NCBI RefSeq assembly: GCF_000819445.1
Contig: NZ_CP005286.1
Span: 1,364,001 to 1,428,000 of the forward strand
Source of the DNA: Corynebacterium humireducens NBRC 106098 = DSM 45392
GTDB lineage: Bacteria > Actinomycetota > Actinomycetes > Mycobacteriales > Mycobacteriaceae
Length of the DNA stretch: 64,000 nucleotides
Reading direction: 5' to 3'
The notes under the pieces were generated by a model. That model worked only from the letters and a program-made list of their open reading frames with translations, did not search any database and was not told where the DNA came from. Shown piece by piece: positions 42,488-50,257 of the stretch (its first letter is position 1; each line of letters begins with the position of its first letter). Both the position numbers and the translations under genes were made by a program.

Positions 42488-43018
42488 GTGCCGTTGATCT
42501 TCGCTGTTTTCCCCGTCCTCATCATCGAGGCCCTCGTCTTCTGGGCCGCCGCCTCCTGGCTCGGCATCGGATGGGCGTTGTTCCTCATGTTCGCCCTCAT
42601 GGCCGTGGGCGTGCTGGCCGCACCCCTGGAGATGCGCCGCGTCGGTGCCCTGGCCGCCCGCCAGAAGGTGACCGCCGGCCGCGTCGCCGGTGATTACGGG
42701 CTCCTCACCGCCGGGGCGATCCTCGCCGGTTCGCCCGGCATCGCCTCCTCGGTGGTGGGACTGCTGCTCATCCTCCCGCCGACCCGTGCCGTGGTGCGCG
42801 GGCTGCTGGCGCGCAAGCTCATGAAGTCGATCGAGGATCTCGGTGTCCGCAGCTTCGAGGCCACCCAGGCGGGCCGCCAGGGGACCAGCTACGGCAGCTT
42901 CACCGACCCTGCCGCGCCGCCCGCCGACCGGCCCGGCCCCACCGGTCCTGCCGAGGTCATCGATGAGGCCGAGATCGAGAAGTGGACCAAGGACATCCGC
43001 CCGGAGGACTTCAAGTGA
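42488..43018 (+). CDS. fxsA: FxsA-family membrane protein
   Basis: The 176-residue protein has the FxsA core: about three N-terminal hydrophobic segments with EALVFWAAASWLGIGWALFLMF, MRRVGALAARQKVTAGRVAGDYGLLTAGAILAGSPG (read in parts) and LLLILPPTRAVVR. The tail is charged and Pro/Asp-rich. FxsA was named from suppression of F-plasmid exclusion of phage T7 in E. coli; its normal role is unclear. The GTG start follows the TAGGGT -10 box. The stop overlaps the lnt start (GTGA). Confidence 0.9.
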   Translation: MPLIFAVFPVLIIEALVFWAAASWLGIGWALFLMFALMAVGVLAAPLEMRRVGALAARQKVTAGRVAGDYGLLTAGAILAGSPGIASSVVGLLLILPPTRAVVRGLLARKLMKSIEDLGVRSFEATQAGRQGTSYGSFTDPAAPPADRPGPTGPAEVIDEAEIEKWTKDIRPEDFK

Positions 43019-44517
43019 TCCTCCTGCTGCGGCTGCTGCTGGCCGCAGCCTCCGGTTTCCTCACCTACACCTCCAATGAGCCGCTCGGCTGGTGGCTGGC
43101 GGGCCTGGTCGGCATGGCCGGGCTCTACGCCGCGCTCATGCCGTGGCGGGGGCAGGGTCCCTCGCTGAGGTCCGGGGCGCTGCTCGGTTTCACCCACGCG
43201 CTGGTGCTCTACCTGTTCATGCTGCCGTGGATCGGCGTGTTCGTGGGCAACCTGCCCTACATCGCCCTCGCCGTGTTCTGCGCCCTCTACGCCCTGGTGA
43301 TGGGCGTCGGGGGCGTCGCCGTCGCCCGCTGGCGCTACGGCGCGCTCGCCTTCCCCTTCGTCTACCTGCTGGTCGAGTGGGCGCGCAGCTCCTTCCCCTT
43401 CGGCGGTTTCGCCTGGGTGCGTCTGGCCTGGGGGCAGATCAACGGGCCGCTGGCCAACCTCGCCGTCTGGGGTGGCCCGGCCCTGGTGAGCCTGGCGACG
43501 GCCGCGGTCGGCGCCGGCCTGGCCGTCCAGTTCCTCCGCCACCGTGGCGTGCGCGTCGCCGGGGCGCTCACGGTCCTGGTGGCCCTCCTGGCGGGCCTCG
43601 TCACCGGCTGGACCGTGGTCGACCGGGACTCGGTGACCGTCGGTGAGGTCCGTGTCGCGGCCGTGCAGGGCAACGTGCCCCGCCTGGGCCTGGACTTCAA
43701 CGCCCAGCGCCGCGCCGTCCTGGCCAACCACGTGAGGGTCACCGAGGAGCTGGCGGGGGAGGAGCTCGACATGGTCATCTGGCCGGAGAACTCCTCCGAC
43801 GTCAACCCCTTCGCCGACCCGGAGGCCGGCGCGCTGGTCAGTCATGCGGTGCGGGCCGTCGATACGCCGATCGTCGTGGGCACCATCACCCGTGACGAGG
43901 TCGGCGACCGCAACACCATGGTCGTCATGGACCCGGAGACCGGCCGCGGTGCACAGCACGACAAGCACTTCCTCCAGCCCTTCGGCGAGTACATGCCGTG
44001 GCGTGACTTCTTCCGCCTGTTCAGCGAGTACGTCGACCAGGCCGGTGACTTCAAGCCCGGCCCGCCGGAGTTCACCGTGCCGGTGCGTGACGTCGTCCTC
44101 GGCGTCGCCACCTGCTACGAGGTCGCCTTCGACCCCGCGCTGCGCACGGCCGTCCGCGACGGCGCCCAGATCCTGTCCACGCCCACGAACAACGCCACCT
44201 TCGGCTTCACCGACATGACCTACCAGCAGCTGGCGATGAGCCGCATGCGGGCGATCGAGGTCGACCGGGCCGTCGTGGTGGCCGCCACCTCGGGGGTCTC
44301 CGCGATCGTCCACCCGGACGGCTCCGTCAGCCAGGAGACCGGGATCTTCGAGTCCGGCAAGCTCGTGGAGACCCTGCCGCTGCGGGATTCCCTCACCCCG
44401 GCGGCACGTTTCGGTGATCGCACCGAATATGCCCTTATAATCCTCGGAGGCATCCTCTTCGCTGCCGCTCTGGTGGGCACCCGCCGACAGACCACCCCCA
44501 AGAAGGAGACTCCGTGA
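43015..44517 (+). CDS. lnt: Apolipoprotein N-acyltransferase
   Basis: Lnt adds the third acyl chain to lipoproteins at the membrane. The 500-residue protein has about six to eight N-terminal membrane segments followed by a nitrilase domain. The catalytic triad is Glu in VIWPENSSD, Lys in QHDKHFLQPFGEYMP and Cys in VATCYEVAFD. One further membrane segment lies near the C-terminus. The GTG start overlaps the fxsA stop and the stop overlaps the ppm1 start, both GTGA. In mycobacteria lnt and ppm1 are fused; here they are two coupled genes. The mature lipoprotein at 12832-13863 is a potential substrate. Confidence 0.94.
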   Translation: MILLLRLLLAAASGFLTYTSNEPLGWWLAGLVGMAGLYAALMPWRGQGPSLRSGALLGFTHALVLYLFMLPWIGVFVGNLPYIALAVFCALYALVMGVGGVAVARWRYGALAFPFVYLLVEWARSSFPFGGFAWVRLAWGQINGPLANLAVWGGPALVSLATAAVGAGLAVQFLRHRGVRVAGALTVLVALLAGLVTGWTVVDRDSVTVGEVRVAAVQGNVPRLGLDFNAQRRAVLANHVRVTEELAGEELDMVIWPENSSDVNPFADPEAGALVSHAVRAVDTPIVVGTITRDEVGDRNTMVVMDPETGRGAQHDKHFLQPFGEYMPWRDFFRLFSEYVDQAGDFKPGPPEFTVPVRDVVLGVATCYEVAFDPALRTAVRDGAQILSTPTNNATFGFTDMTYQQLAMSRMRAIEVDRAVVVAATSGVSAIVHPDGSVSQETGIFESGKLVETLPLRDSLTPAARFGDRTEYALIILGGILFAAALVGTRRQTTPKKETP

Positions 44518-45317
44518 CCAACCCCAGTGACGCGACCCTGGTGATCATCCCGACCTACAACGAGCTGGAGAACCTCCCGCTGATCGTCGGCAGGGTCCGC
44601 GCCGCCACTCCGGAGGTCGACATTCTCGTCGTCGACGACAACAGCCCCGACGGCACCGGTGACAGGGCCGATGAGCTGGCCGCCGCGCACCCCAACGTCC
44701 ACGTCCTCCACCGCGAGGGCAAGGGCGGCCTGTGCGGCGCCTACGTCGCGGGCTTCCAGTGGGGCCTCGAGCGCGGGTACACCGTCCTCTGCGAGATGGA
44801 CGCCGACGGCTCCCACGCCCCGGAGCAGCTGCGCCTGCTTCTCGACGAGATCGACGACGGCGCCGACGTCGTCATCGGCTCCCGCTACGTACCGGGCGGC
44901 AAGGTCGTGAACTGGCCGAAGAAGCGCTGGATCCTGTCCAAGGGCGGCAACATCTACATCTCGCTCATGCTGGGCGCCGGGCTCACCGACATGACCGCCG
45001 GCTACCGCGCCTACCGCCGCGACGTCATCGAGTCCCTCGACCTCGACGAGCTCTCCAACGCCGGCTACATCTTCCAGGTCGACCTGGCGTGGCGTGCCGT
45101 CTCCGGCGGTTTCGACGTCCGCGAGGTCCCGATCACCTTCACCGAGCGGGAGATCGGCGAGTCCAAGCTGGACGGCAGCTTCGTCAAGTCCTCGCTGGCC
45201 GAGGTCACCCGCTGGGGTGTCCGCCACCGCCTCGAGCAGCTGTGTGACATCTTCAGCGTGACCCGCCGCATGTTCCAGCACGAGTACCGCCACTGGAAGC
45301 GCAGCCGCCTGCGCTAG
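44514..45317 (+). CDS. ppm1: Polyprenol-phosphate mannosyltransferase (Ppm1/Dpm1)
   Basis: The enzyme makes polyprenyl-phosphate-mannose, the mannose donor for lipomannan and protein mannosylation. The 267-residue GT2 protein shows VIIPTYNELENLPLIV, VVDDNSPDGTGD (nucleotide-binding Asp pair), EMDADGSHAPEQL (DxD), and DMTAGYRAYRRDV. There is no membrane segment, which fits the split arrangement where Lnt anchors the complex. The GTG overlaps the lnt stop by 4 nt. A hairpin separates it from convergent rbpA. Confidence 0.94.
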   Translation: MTNPSDATLVIIPTYNELENLPLIVGRVRAATPEVDILVVDDNSPDGTGDRADELAAAHPNVHVLHREGKGGLCGAYVAGFQWGLERGYTVLCEMDADGSHAPEQLRLLLDEIDDGADVVIGSRYVPGGKVVNWPKKRWILSKGGNIYISLMLGAGLTDMTAGYRAYRRDVIESLDLDELSNAGYIFQVDLAWRAVSGGFDVREVPITFTEREIGESKLDGSFVKSSLAEVTRWGVRHRLEQLCDIFSVTRRMFQHEYRHWKRSRLR

Positions 45318-45326
45318 AAAACAGAA

Positions 45327-45354
45327 ACTCCCCTCCCGGGGGTGGGAGGGGAGT
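45327..45354. terminator. Bidirectional terminator between ppm1 and rbpA
   Basis: An 11-bp perfect stem (45327-45337 with 45344-45354) with a 6-nt loop. On the minus strand it is followed by TTCTGTTTTC, so it is a good intrinsic terminator for rbpA. Confidence 0.8.
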
Positions 45355-45381
45355 GACGGGGGGACGTCGACAAGCGGGGGA

Positions 45382-45768
45382 CTAGCCCTGCTCAGCCGCC
45401 TCCTGCGCCTGCTGCTCCTTGAGCAGGCGGGAGGCCGCGCGACGGCGCTTGCGGAGGAGCTCGATGCGCTCCTCCAGCAGGACATCCAGCTCCTCGAGCG
45501 TACGACGCTCCAGGAGCATGTCCCAGTGGGTGCGCGGCGGCTTCACCGGCTTGGACTCAACGCCCTCACCCTCGACGAGGGTGCCCAGCTGGCCGTTCTT
45601 GCACATCCACTCCTCGGGGATCTCCGCATCGTCGGCGAACGGGACCTCGTAGATCTCACCGTTCGCGGTGCGGTACTTCACCATCTGGCGCGGAGCAAGG
45701 TCGTGGTCGCGGTCAGTTTCGTAGCTGACGGCACCCATTCGACTGCCGCGGAGTACGCGATCTGCCAT
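45382..45768 (-). CDS. rbpA: RNA polymerase-binding protein RbpA
   Basis: RbpA stabilises promoter complexes with the principal sigma factor in actinobacteria. The 128-residue protein begins MADRVLRGSRMGAVSYETDRDH. It has the core domain with MVKYRTANGEIYEVPFADDAEIP (in parts) and EWMCKNGQ (one Cys of the structural site), a linker with PPRTHWDML, and the C-terminal sigma-interaction helix LEERRTLEELDVLLEER. AAAGGA lies before the ATG. Confidence 0.96.
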   Translation of the reverse strand: MADRVLRGSRMGAVSYETDRDHDLAPRQMVKYRTANGEIYEVPFADDAEIPEEWMCKNGQLGTLVEGEGVESKPVKPPRTHWDMLLERRTLEELDVLLEERIELLRKRRRAASRLLKEQQAQEAAEQG

Positions 45769-45809
45769 TGCGGCATCATCCTTTTCGTTTGTTCACTGGT
45801 AGACGTACC

Positions 45810-45815
45810 ACTATA
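45810..45815 (-). promoter_or_regulatory. Probable -10 box (TATAGT) of rbpA
   Basis: TATAGT on the minus strand lies 41 nt before the rbpA ATG, giving a leader of about 35 nt that carries the AAAGGA site. No convincing -35 is seen. Confidence 0.5.
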
Positions 45816-45875
45816 ACGGACGAGCCGCCCGTTTTGTTCCCGCCAAGACCTCCGGAGATCAGTTATGGTGGTCAC

Positions 45876-46211
45876 GTGACGATATCCCCGACCAATCCCG
45901 CGGTGTCCTGCGCGTGGTGCGGCAAGGAGCTGGTCCTCACCGGCCGCGGCCGCCCCCGGAAGTACTGCAGCAGATCCTGTAAACAGCGGGCATATGAACA
46001 ACGTCAGAGTGTCTCAGGTACCAGTATCCCGGCGGAAGCGGTTATCATTCATCCGGACCGCGCAGCCGCCCTGCGAGACTCACTCTTCGAGCTGCGTTGC
46101 GCGGCTGAAGACGTCGCCACCGCATCTGCGGAGGGCGCCGAACCGGAGGAGATCCGCGTCCTGTGCTCCGAACTCGTGGCACTCGCACGGACGATCGAGA
46201 AGTTGAGGTAA
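45876..46211 (+). CDS. Small zinc-finger protein, 111 aa
   Basis: The protein has one Cys4 finger: CAWC (residues about 12-15) and CSRSC (about 33-37), around GRGRPRKYC, followed by KQRAYEQRQS. This resembles treble-clef fingers that bind nucleic acid. The C-terminal half is helical and acidic. Function is unknown. The GTG at 45876 follows TATGGT (45864-45869) by 6 nt. It is divergent from rbpA. The next gene (YceI) starts 8 nt after the stop. Confidence 0.8.
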   Translation: MTISPTNPAVSCAWCGKELVLTGRGRPRKYCSRSCKQRAYEQRQSVSGTSIPAEAVIIHPDRAAALRDSLFELRCAAEDVATASAEGAEPEEIRVLCSELVALARTIEKLR

Positions 46212-46219
46212 CTACGGGT

Positions 46220-46921
46220 ATGACCACCCAGAACAAGTCCGCCAGCAAGGTCGTCATCGCGATCTTCGTGATCCTCATCGTGGTGCTCGCCCTCGTGGCG
46301 GTCGTGCCGACCCTGCTCGCACTGGCGATGGGCCCCGGCATCAAGACCGAGGGGATGAATTCCCAGGGTGCGAAGCCCGCGACCACCGACGTCAACGGGG
46401 AGTGGCACGTCGCCCACTACCGTGGCCAGAACACCACGTCGGTCGGCTTCACCTTCTTCGAGATCCTGCCGTCGGACCGCCGTTCCACCTCCGGGTCCAC
46501 CCAGGCCGTCGAGGGCTGGGCCACCATCGAGGAGGGCACCCTCAAGGCCGGTGAGGTCGTCGTCGACATGAACGAGATCTCCACCGACAACGAGCGCCGC
46601 GACATCAACGTGCGCAACAAGATCTTCCACACCAACCAGTTCCCGACGGCCACCTTCTCGATCACCGAGCCCGTCGACCTCTCCGAGGTTCCCGGCAACG
46701 GCACCCCCGGAAAGGTGACCCTCACCGGCGAGATGGAGATCCGCGGCGAGACCCGCCCGCTGGTCCACGAGTTCGACGTCCTCCGCGACGGCGACCGCAT
46801 CATCGTCGCCGGTGACGTCCTGATCAACCGCAACGAGTACGGCGTGGAGTCCCCGGAGTTCGTCGCCGCCAAGATCGACGACACGGGTGAGCTGAACATC
46901 CGTCTCGCGCTCGAGAAGTAG
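46220..46921 (+). CDS. YceI-family protein with N-terminal membrane anchor
   Basis: The 233-residue protein has one uncleaved-looking membrane helix (residues about 10-32). An extracytoplasmic YceI lipocalin-like barrel follows: GEWHVAHYRGQNTTSVGFTF, VVVDMNEISTDNERRD, FPTATFSITEP and LTGEMEIRGETRPLVHEFDV. YceI proteins bind isoprenoid-type lipids such as polyprenyl chains or quinones. The gene follows the zinc-finger gene by 8 nt and precedes a small membrane-protein gene by 9 nt, so the three may form an operon. Confidence 0.9.
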   Translation: MTTQNKSASKVVIAIFVILIVVLALVAVVPTLLALAMGPGIKTEGMNSQGAKPATTDVNGEWHVAHYRGQNTTSVGFTFFEILPSDRRSTSGSTQAVEGWATIEEGTLKAGEVVVDMNEISTDNERRDINVRNKIFHTNQFPTATFSITEPVDLSEVPGNGTPGKVTLTGEMEIRGETRPLVHEFDVLRDGDRIIVAGDVLINRNEYGVESPEFVAAKIDDTGELNIRLALEK

Positions 46922-46930
46922 GGGAGCCAC

Positions 46931-47104
46931 ATGAACCCGTCCCGCATGATCCCGGCGATCTGGATCCGCCTCATCGTGATGCTGGTGTTCGGCATCTTCG
47001 TCTCGTGGCAGGGGTACTGGTTCATCGGCATCCTGGCCGGCGTCCTGGTCCTGGTGTCCATCTGGCAGCTCTGGATGGCGTACAGGCAGCGCGGCGGCAG
47101 ATAG
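46931..47104 (+). CDS. Small two-helix membrane protein, 57 aa
   Basis: The short frame opens at ATG 46931 with GGGGAG upstream (7 nt) and stops at TAG 47102-47104. The product starts MNPSRMIPAIWIRL, has two hydrophobic segments (about 8-24 and 29-47) joined by SWQGY, and ends YRQRGGR. The Trp-rich hydrophobic pattern, positive-inside ends and close spacing to the YceI gene support a real gene. No family is recognised. Confidence 0.75.
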   Translation: MNPSRMIPAIWIRLIVMLVFGIFVSWQGYWFIGILAGVLVLVSIWQLWMAYRQRGGR

Positions 47105-47112
47105 GTTTTCCC

Positions 47113-47134
47113 ACGTAAGTTACGTCACAGTGAC
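47113..47134. promoter_or_regulatory. Two adjoining dyads, candidate operator
   Basis: ACGTAA-G-TTACGT (47113-47125) and GTCAC-A-GTGAC (47124-47134) are both perfect odd-length palindromes that share two bases. They lie directly after the small membrane-protein gene. A regulator could bind here, but the protein and target gene are unknown. Confidence 0.4.
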
Positions 47135-47189
47135 GAAACGGGGACGGGTCCGGGGTCACGGAAGAAACGCGGCCACCGGGCCTTTTCGT

Positions 47190-47215
47190 CCCTGAGGCGG
47201 GATATGACCTCAGGG
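47190..47215 (+). terminator. Possible terminator of the YceI operon
   Basis: CCCTGAGG (47190-47197) pairs with CCTCAGGG (47208-47215) across a 10-nt loop, followed by AGATTTCGCTTTTCG. The T-tract is interrupted. Confidence 0.5.
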
Positions 47216-47406
47216 AGATTTCGCTTTTCGACGCCCGGGCGGACCGGGGACATCGCGCCGGCCCGGAGCGCGTGGGACGCGCGGAGCGTCGGCAAGCGGC
47301 CGGGCGCGTCACGGAGGGTCAGGGCGCAGGGACATTGAGCCGAGCCATGCAGGAGGTCCCGGAGACACCGATTCCGGGTGAATCCCCAGCCACCCCCAAT
47401 GCGCCG

Positions 47407-47420
47407 ATAATGTACATTAT
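47407..47420. promoter_or_regulatory. Perfect 14-bp palindrome (ATAATGTACATTAT), candidate operator
   Basis: This AT-rich palindrome with a TGTACA centre stands out in GC-rich DNA, 73 nt before the hydrolase start at 47493. It includes a possible -10 (TAATGT). It resembles dimeric repressor sites such as GntR-type operators, but the regulator is not identified. Confidence 0.45.
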
Positions 47421-47492
47421 GTCATTTCACATCAAGACCCGCCGCCCCACCAGGACCCGGACAGATGCCCGACGAAGTGCAACAATGGGTGC

Positions 47493-48260
47493 ATGCTCTC
47501 CCCGTTGTTCGACTCGCACCTGCACATCATCGACCCCCGGCACCCCCTGGTCCCGAACCGTGGGTTCATCCCGCCACCCTTCTCCGTCGATGACTACGTG
47601 CAGCGGGTCAAGGGGCTCAACGTCATCAGCGGCGCGGTCGTTGCCGGTTCCTTCCACGGTTTCGACACGGGCCACCTGGTCGCGGCGCTCCGGAAGCTCG
47701 GACCGAACTTCGTCGGTGTCGCGCAGGTGCCCGGGGACATCTCCGACTCGGAGATCCTGCGTCTCGACGCCCGCGGCATCCGCGCCGTCCGCTTCAACCT
47801 CGCCCGCTGCGGTTCCGTCACCCCGGAGGCCCTCGACAGCCTCGCCCGGCACGCCTACGACGTGGCCGAGTGGCACGCGGAGCTCTACGTCGACTCCCGT
47901 CATCTCCCCGAGCTCCACGACACGCTGGCGGCCCTGCCGTCGGTGAGCATCGATCACATGGGCATGACCCGGGAGGGTCTCCCCCATCTGCTGCGCCTCG
48001 TGGAGGCAGGCGTGAAGGTGAAGGCCACGGGCTTCGGGCGGCTGGACTTCCCGGCGGTCGACGCGATCCGGGCGATCATGGACGTCGACCCGACGGCCCT
48101 CATGGCCGGCACGGACCTGCCTTCGACGCGCGCCGAACGGCCCTTCGCCGACTCCGACCTGGAGATGCTCCGGGACACCATCGGCCCGGAGCACATGGAG
48201 GCCGTGTTCCACAGGAACGCGGAGGCCCTCTACCTGGACCCCGTGGCGGTCGAGGTCTAG
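47493..48260 (+). CDS. Amidohydrolase-2 family metal-dependent hydrolase
   Basis: The 255-residue TIM-barrel protein starts MLSPLFDSHLHIID with metal ligands His9 and His11. Further landmarks are GAVVAGSFHGFDTGHL, RAVRFNLARCGS, SIDHMGM (His) and LMAGTDLPSTR (Asp). It resembles 2-pyrone-4,6-dicarboxylate lactonase-type enzymes; the substrate is unknown. The ATG follows AACAAT (47481-47486) by 6 nt, a weaker relative of the -10 pattern. The stop shares CTAG with the convergent SRPBCC gene (48257-48260). Confidence 0.88.
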   Translation: MLSPLFDSHLHIIDPRHPLVPNRGFIPPPFSVDDYVQRVKGLNVISGAVVAGSFHGFDTGHLVAALRKLGPNFVGVAQVPGDISDSEILRLDARGIRAVRFNLARCGSVTPEALDSLARHAYDVAEWHAELYVDSRHLPELHDTLAALPSVSIDHMGMTREGLPHLLRLVEAGVKVKATGFGRLDFPAVDAIRAIMDVDPTALMAGTDLPSTRAERPFADSDLEMLRDTIGPEHMEAVFHRNAEALYLDPVAVEV

Positions 48261-48787
48261 TTCTCCTCGGGCATCTGACCGGGCTCCTCGGGGAGCTCGC
48301 GGCCGTAGTGGGCGCACAGGGCCGGGTGGTAGTCCTCCCACCGCAGCGAGTCCGGGTCGCCGCCCTCGAGGGCCACGATGAGGCGGTCGAGGTAGTACTC
48401 CCAGCCGGGGCCGAGGTCGGCGGCCTCGTGGTCGAGGTCGTCGAGACGCTGGCGGAACTCCAGGTCGGTCTCCTCCCCCGCGGCGTTCAGGGTGACGGCC
48501 AGCACCCAGTCCCCTGCCGGGCTCTCCAGGGTGACGGCGAGGGCGGTGGGCGCCTCGCAGTGCTGGATCCGCACGTCACCGGGCTGCTCCGGGGCCTCCC
48601 GGGTGGTGAGGACGACGGTGCCCGTGGCGGGATCGCCCTCGTAGGTGCCGTACCAGGTGCCGAGCAACGCGGGGTCGGTGATCTGGTTCCAGACCGCGTC
48701 GATGACGAAGGGGATACGGCGGGTGATGATCAGCTCGGGGCCGATGACGCCGGTGGACAGGTAACCGGTGGGCTCACGTGTGGTCAT
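48257..48787 (-). CDS. SRPBCC (START/Bet v1-like, AHSA1-type) protein
   Basis: The 176-residue protein has the AHSA1 pattern: ELIITRRIPFVIDAVWNQITDPALLGTWYGTYEGDP (in parts) at the start, a run of beta strands (GDVRIQHCEAPTALAVTLES), and a C-terminal helix with GPGWEYYLDRLIVALEGG. Such proteins bind hydrophobic ligands in a deep pocket; the ligand is unknown. The ATG is at 48785-48787. The methyltransferase-like gene ends 18 nt upstream on the same strand, so the two may be co-transcribed. Confidence 0.85.
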   Translation of the reverse strand: MTTREPTGYLSTGVIGPELIITRRIPFVIDAVWNQITDPALLGTWYGTYEGDPATGTVVLTTREAPEQPGDVRIQHCEAPTALAVTLESPAGDWVLAVTLNAAGEETDLEFRQRLDDLDHEAADLGPGWEYYLDRLIVALEGGDPDSLRWEDYHPALCAHYGRELPEEPGQMPEEN

Positions 48788-48804
48788 GTCCCCATGGTGC
48801 CAGC

Positions 48805-50085
48805 TCAGCGGCGTCCCTGCCGGTTGCGGTGCGTGAGGGTGAACTGGACGGTGTCCAGCATGCCCAGCCGGAACAGGGCCTCACGCAGGGCGAACTGGTA
48901 GATCCACAGGCGTCGGTACGCGATGTCGAAGCCGGCGGCCGCCGCCTCCCGGGTGTGACCCTCGAAGAGGGAGCGCTGCATCGCCAGGGACTGCTCGTGG
49001 TGGCTGCCGACGTGCGTCTGGGCGATGACCCGCAGCCCCGACTCCCGGTCGGCGAGGCGGTGGACGTCCTCGGCCGTCGGGTAGTCCAGGCCCGGCCACA
49101 CGTAGGCGCGTAGCACCCCGAGCGCCTGGCGGGCCACCGGCGACAGCGCGTCCGTGGCCGTGACCGACTGCATGGTGGCGTAGCCGCCGATGGTGAGCAG
49201 CCGGTCAAGTGCCCGGATGTAGCGCACCCGATTGCCCTCGCTGAGCATCTCCAGCTTCTCCACCGACACGATCGCGTCGTAGCTGCCCCGCCACTCGCGG
49301 GGGCCCGGCACCGGCGTGTCGATCACCGAGACGTGCACCGAGGGCTCCACGCCCGCGAGCAGGAGCTGCTCCCCCACCGCCCGCGCCTGCGCGGGGTCCG
49401 CAGTGAGCGTGTCGACGGTCGCCCGCCGGTGCGCCGCCTGGATCGCCACGGCTCCGCCCGAGGTGGCGTACTCCAGCAGATGGGTGCCGGCGGTGACGCG
49501 GGCGGCGTCGAGAAGCATCGTGACGGCGCGGGTCTGCGCGTCGCCGAGATCCTCCCTGTCGACGGCCGCCGGGGCGGAGAACGTGGTCAGGTCAACGAAG
49601 TGTGTGGCGGGGCCGCGCCCGTGGTTGGGCACGGCGGTGCGCACGGTCGTCGGCACGCCCGACGCGAAGACCCCGCCGAAGGCGCTCAGCCCGTCACCGG
49701 AGCTGAGCCGCACCAGTTCCGTGGGCAGCTCACCACCCCCGTACGGGCGGGGCGGCAGCGGCCGTCCCCCGAGCTGCGGGCGGTACCCGGTGGAGATGAG
49801 CGCCTCCAGCACGTCCACGAGCCGCTCCGAACGCCACTCCCCGGCCATGAAACTCTCCGCCAGACCCAGCCAGCCCGATACAGCCAACCGGGGGAAGAGC
49901 GCCTCATGCTCGACGACGAGATCCGGGGTGCCCTCCGGGTCGAGATCCAGCCCGGCGGCCGCGCAGGCCCGCGCGAAACCGGCCTCCGCGACGCGTGCGC
50001 GCAGGTCAACGAGACGCCCGGCGGGGACGTCCGCCACGCCGGGCCACGCCTCCGCGTCGATCGCCGCCAGATGTGGATGTCTCAC
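48805..50085 (-). CDS. Cyclopropane-fatty-acid-synthase-like methyltransferase, altered SAM motif
   Basis: The 426-residue protein follows the CFA-synthase layout. It has a poorly conserved N-terminal domain (to about residue 150), a Rossmann domain, and family-like C-terminal parts SVEKLEMLSEGNRVRYIRALDRLL (in parts), GLDYPTAEDVHRLADRESGL and YRRLWIYQFALREALFRLG. The glycine-rich SAM loop is degenerate: HLLEYATSGGAVAI stands where IGCGWG is usual. It may bind SAM weakly or act in another way. The GTG at 50083-50085 follows TAGGAT (50094-50099, minus strand) by 8 nt. Confidence 0.8.
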   Translation of the reverse strand: MRHPHLAAIDAEAWPGVADVPAGRLVDLRARVAEAGFARACAAAGLDLDPEGTPDLVVEHEALFPRLAVSGWLGLAESFMAGEWRSERLVDVLEALISTGYRPQLGGRPLPPRPYGGGELPTELVRLSSGDGLSAFGGVFASGVPTTVRTAVPNHGRGPATHFVDLTTFSAPAAVDREDLGDAQTRAVTMLLDAARVTAGTHLLEYATSGGAVAIQAAHRRATVDTLTADPAQARAVGEQLLLAGVEPSVHVSVIDTPVPGPREWRGSYDAIVSVEKLEMLSEGNRVRYIRALDRLLTIGGYATMQSVTATDALSPVARQALGVLRAYVWPGLDYPTAEDVHRLADRESGLRVIAQTHVGSHHEQSLAMQRSLFEGHTREAAAAGFDIAYRRLWIYQFALREALFRLGMLDTVQFTLTHRNRQGRR

Positions 50086-50257
50086 AGCGTCCGATCCTAT
50101 CCCCCTCCCCCGCGGGAAACGGGAAGGCGCGACCGACTCCACGCCCGGAACCGGGGTGGCTTCGCAAGTGTGCACTGCCCGGGACTTTGTTCAAACGGGG
50201 AACCATATACGATGGAGCCCGTTGTTTCCCGCGAAGTAGATGAGGAACTCTAATTTC

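Larger units (their letters stand above)
47105..47492. other. 388-nt intergenic region with several dyads
   Basis: No gene is seen. It contains two touching dyads (47113-47125 and 47124-47134), a terminator-like hairpin (47190-47197 with 47208-47215), a very GC-rich stretch (about 47240-47320) with CGCGCC/GGCGCG-type inverted pieces, and a perfect 14-bp AT-rich palindrome (47407-47420). The -10-like AACAAT of the next gene is at 47481-47486. Confidence 0.55.
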
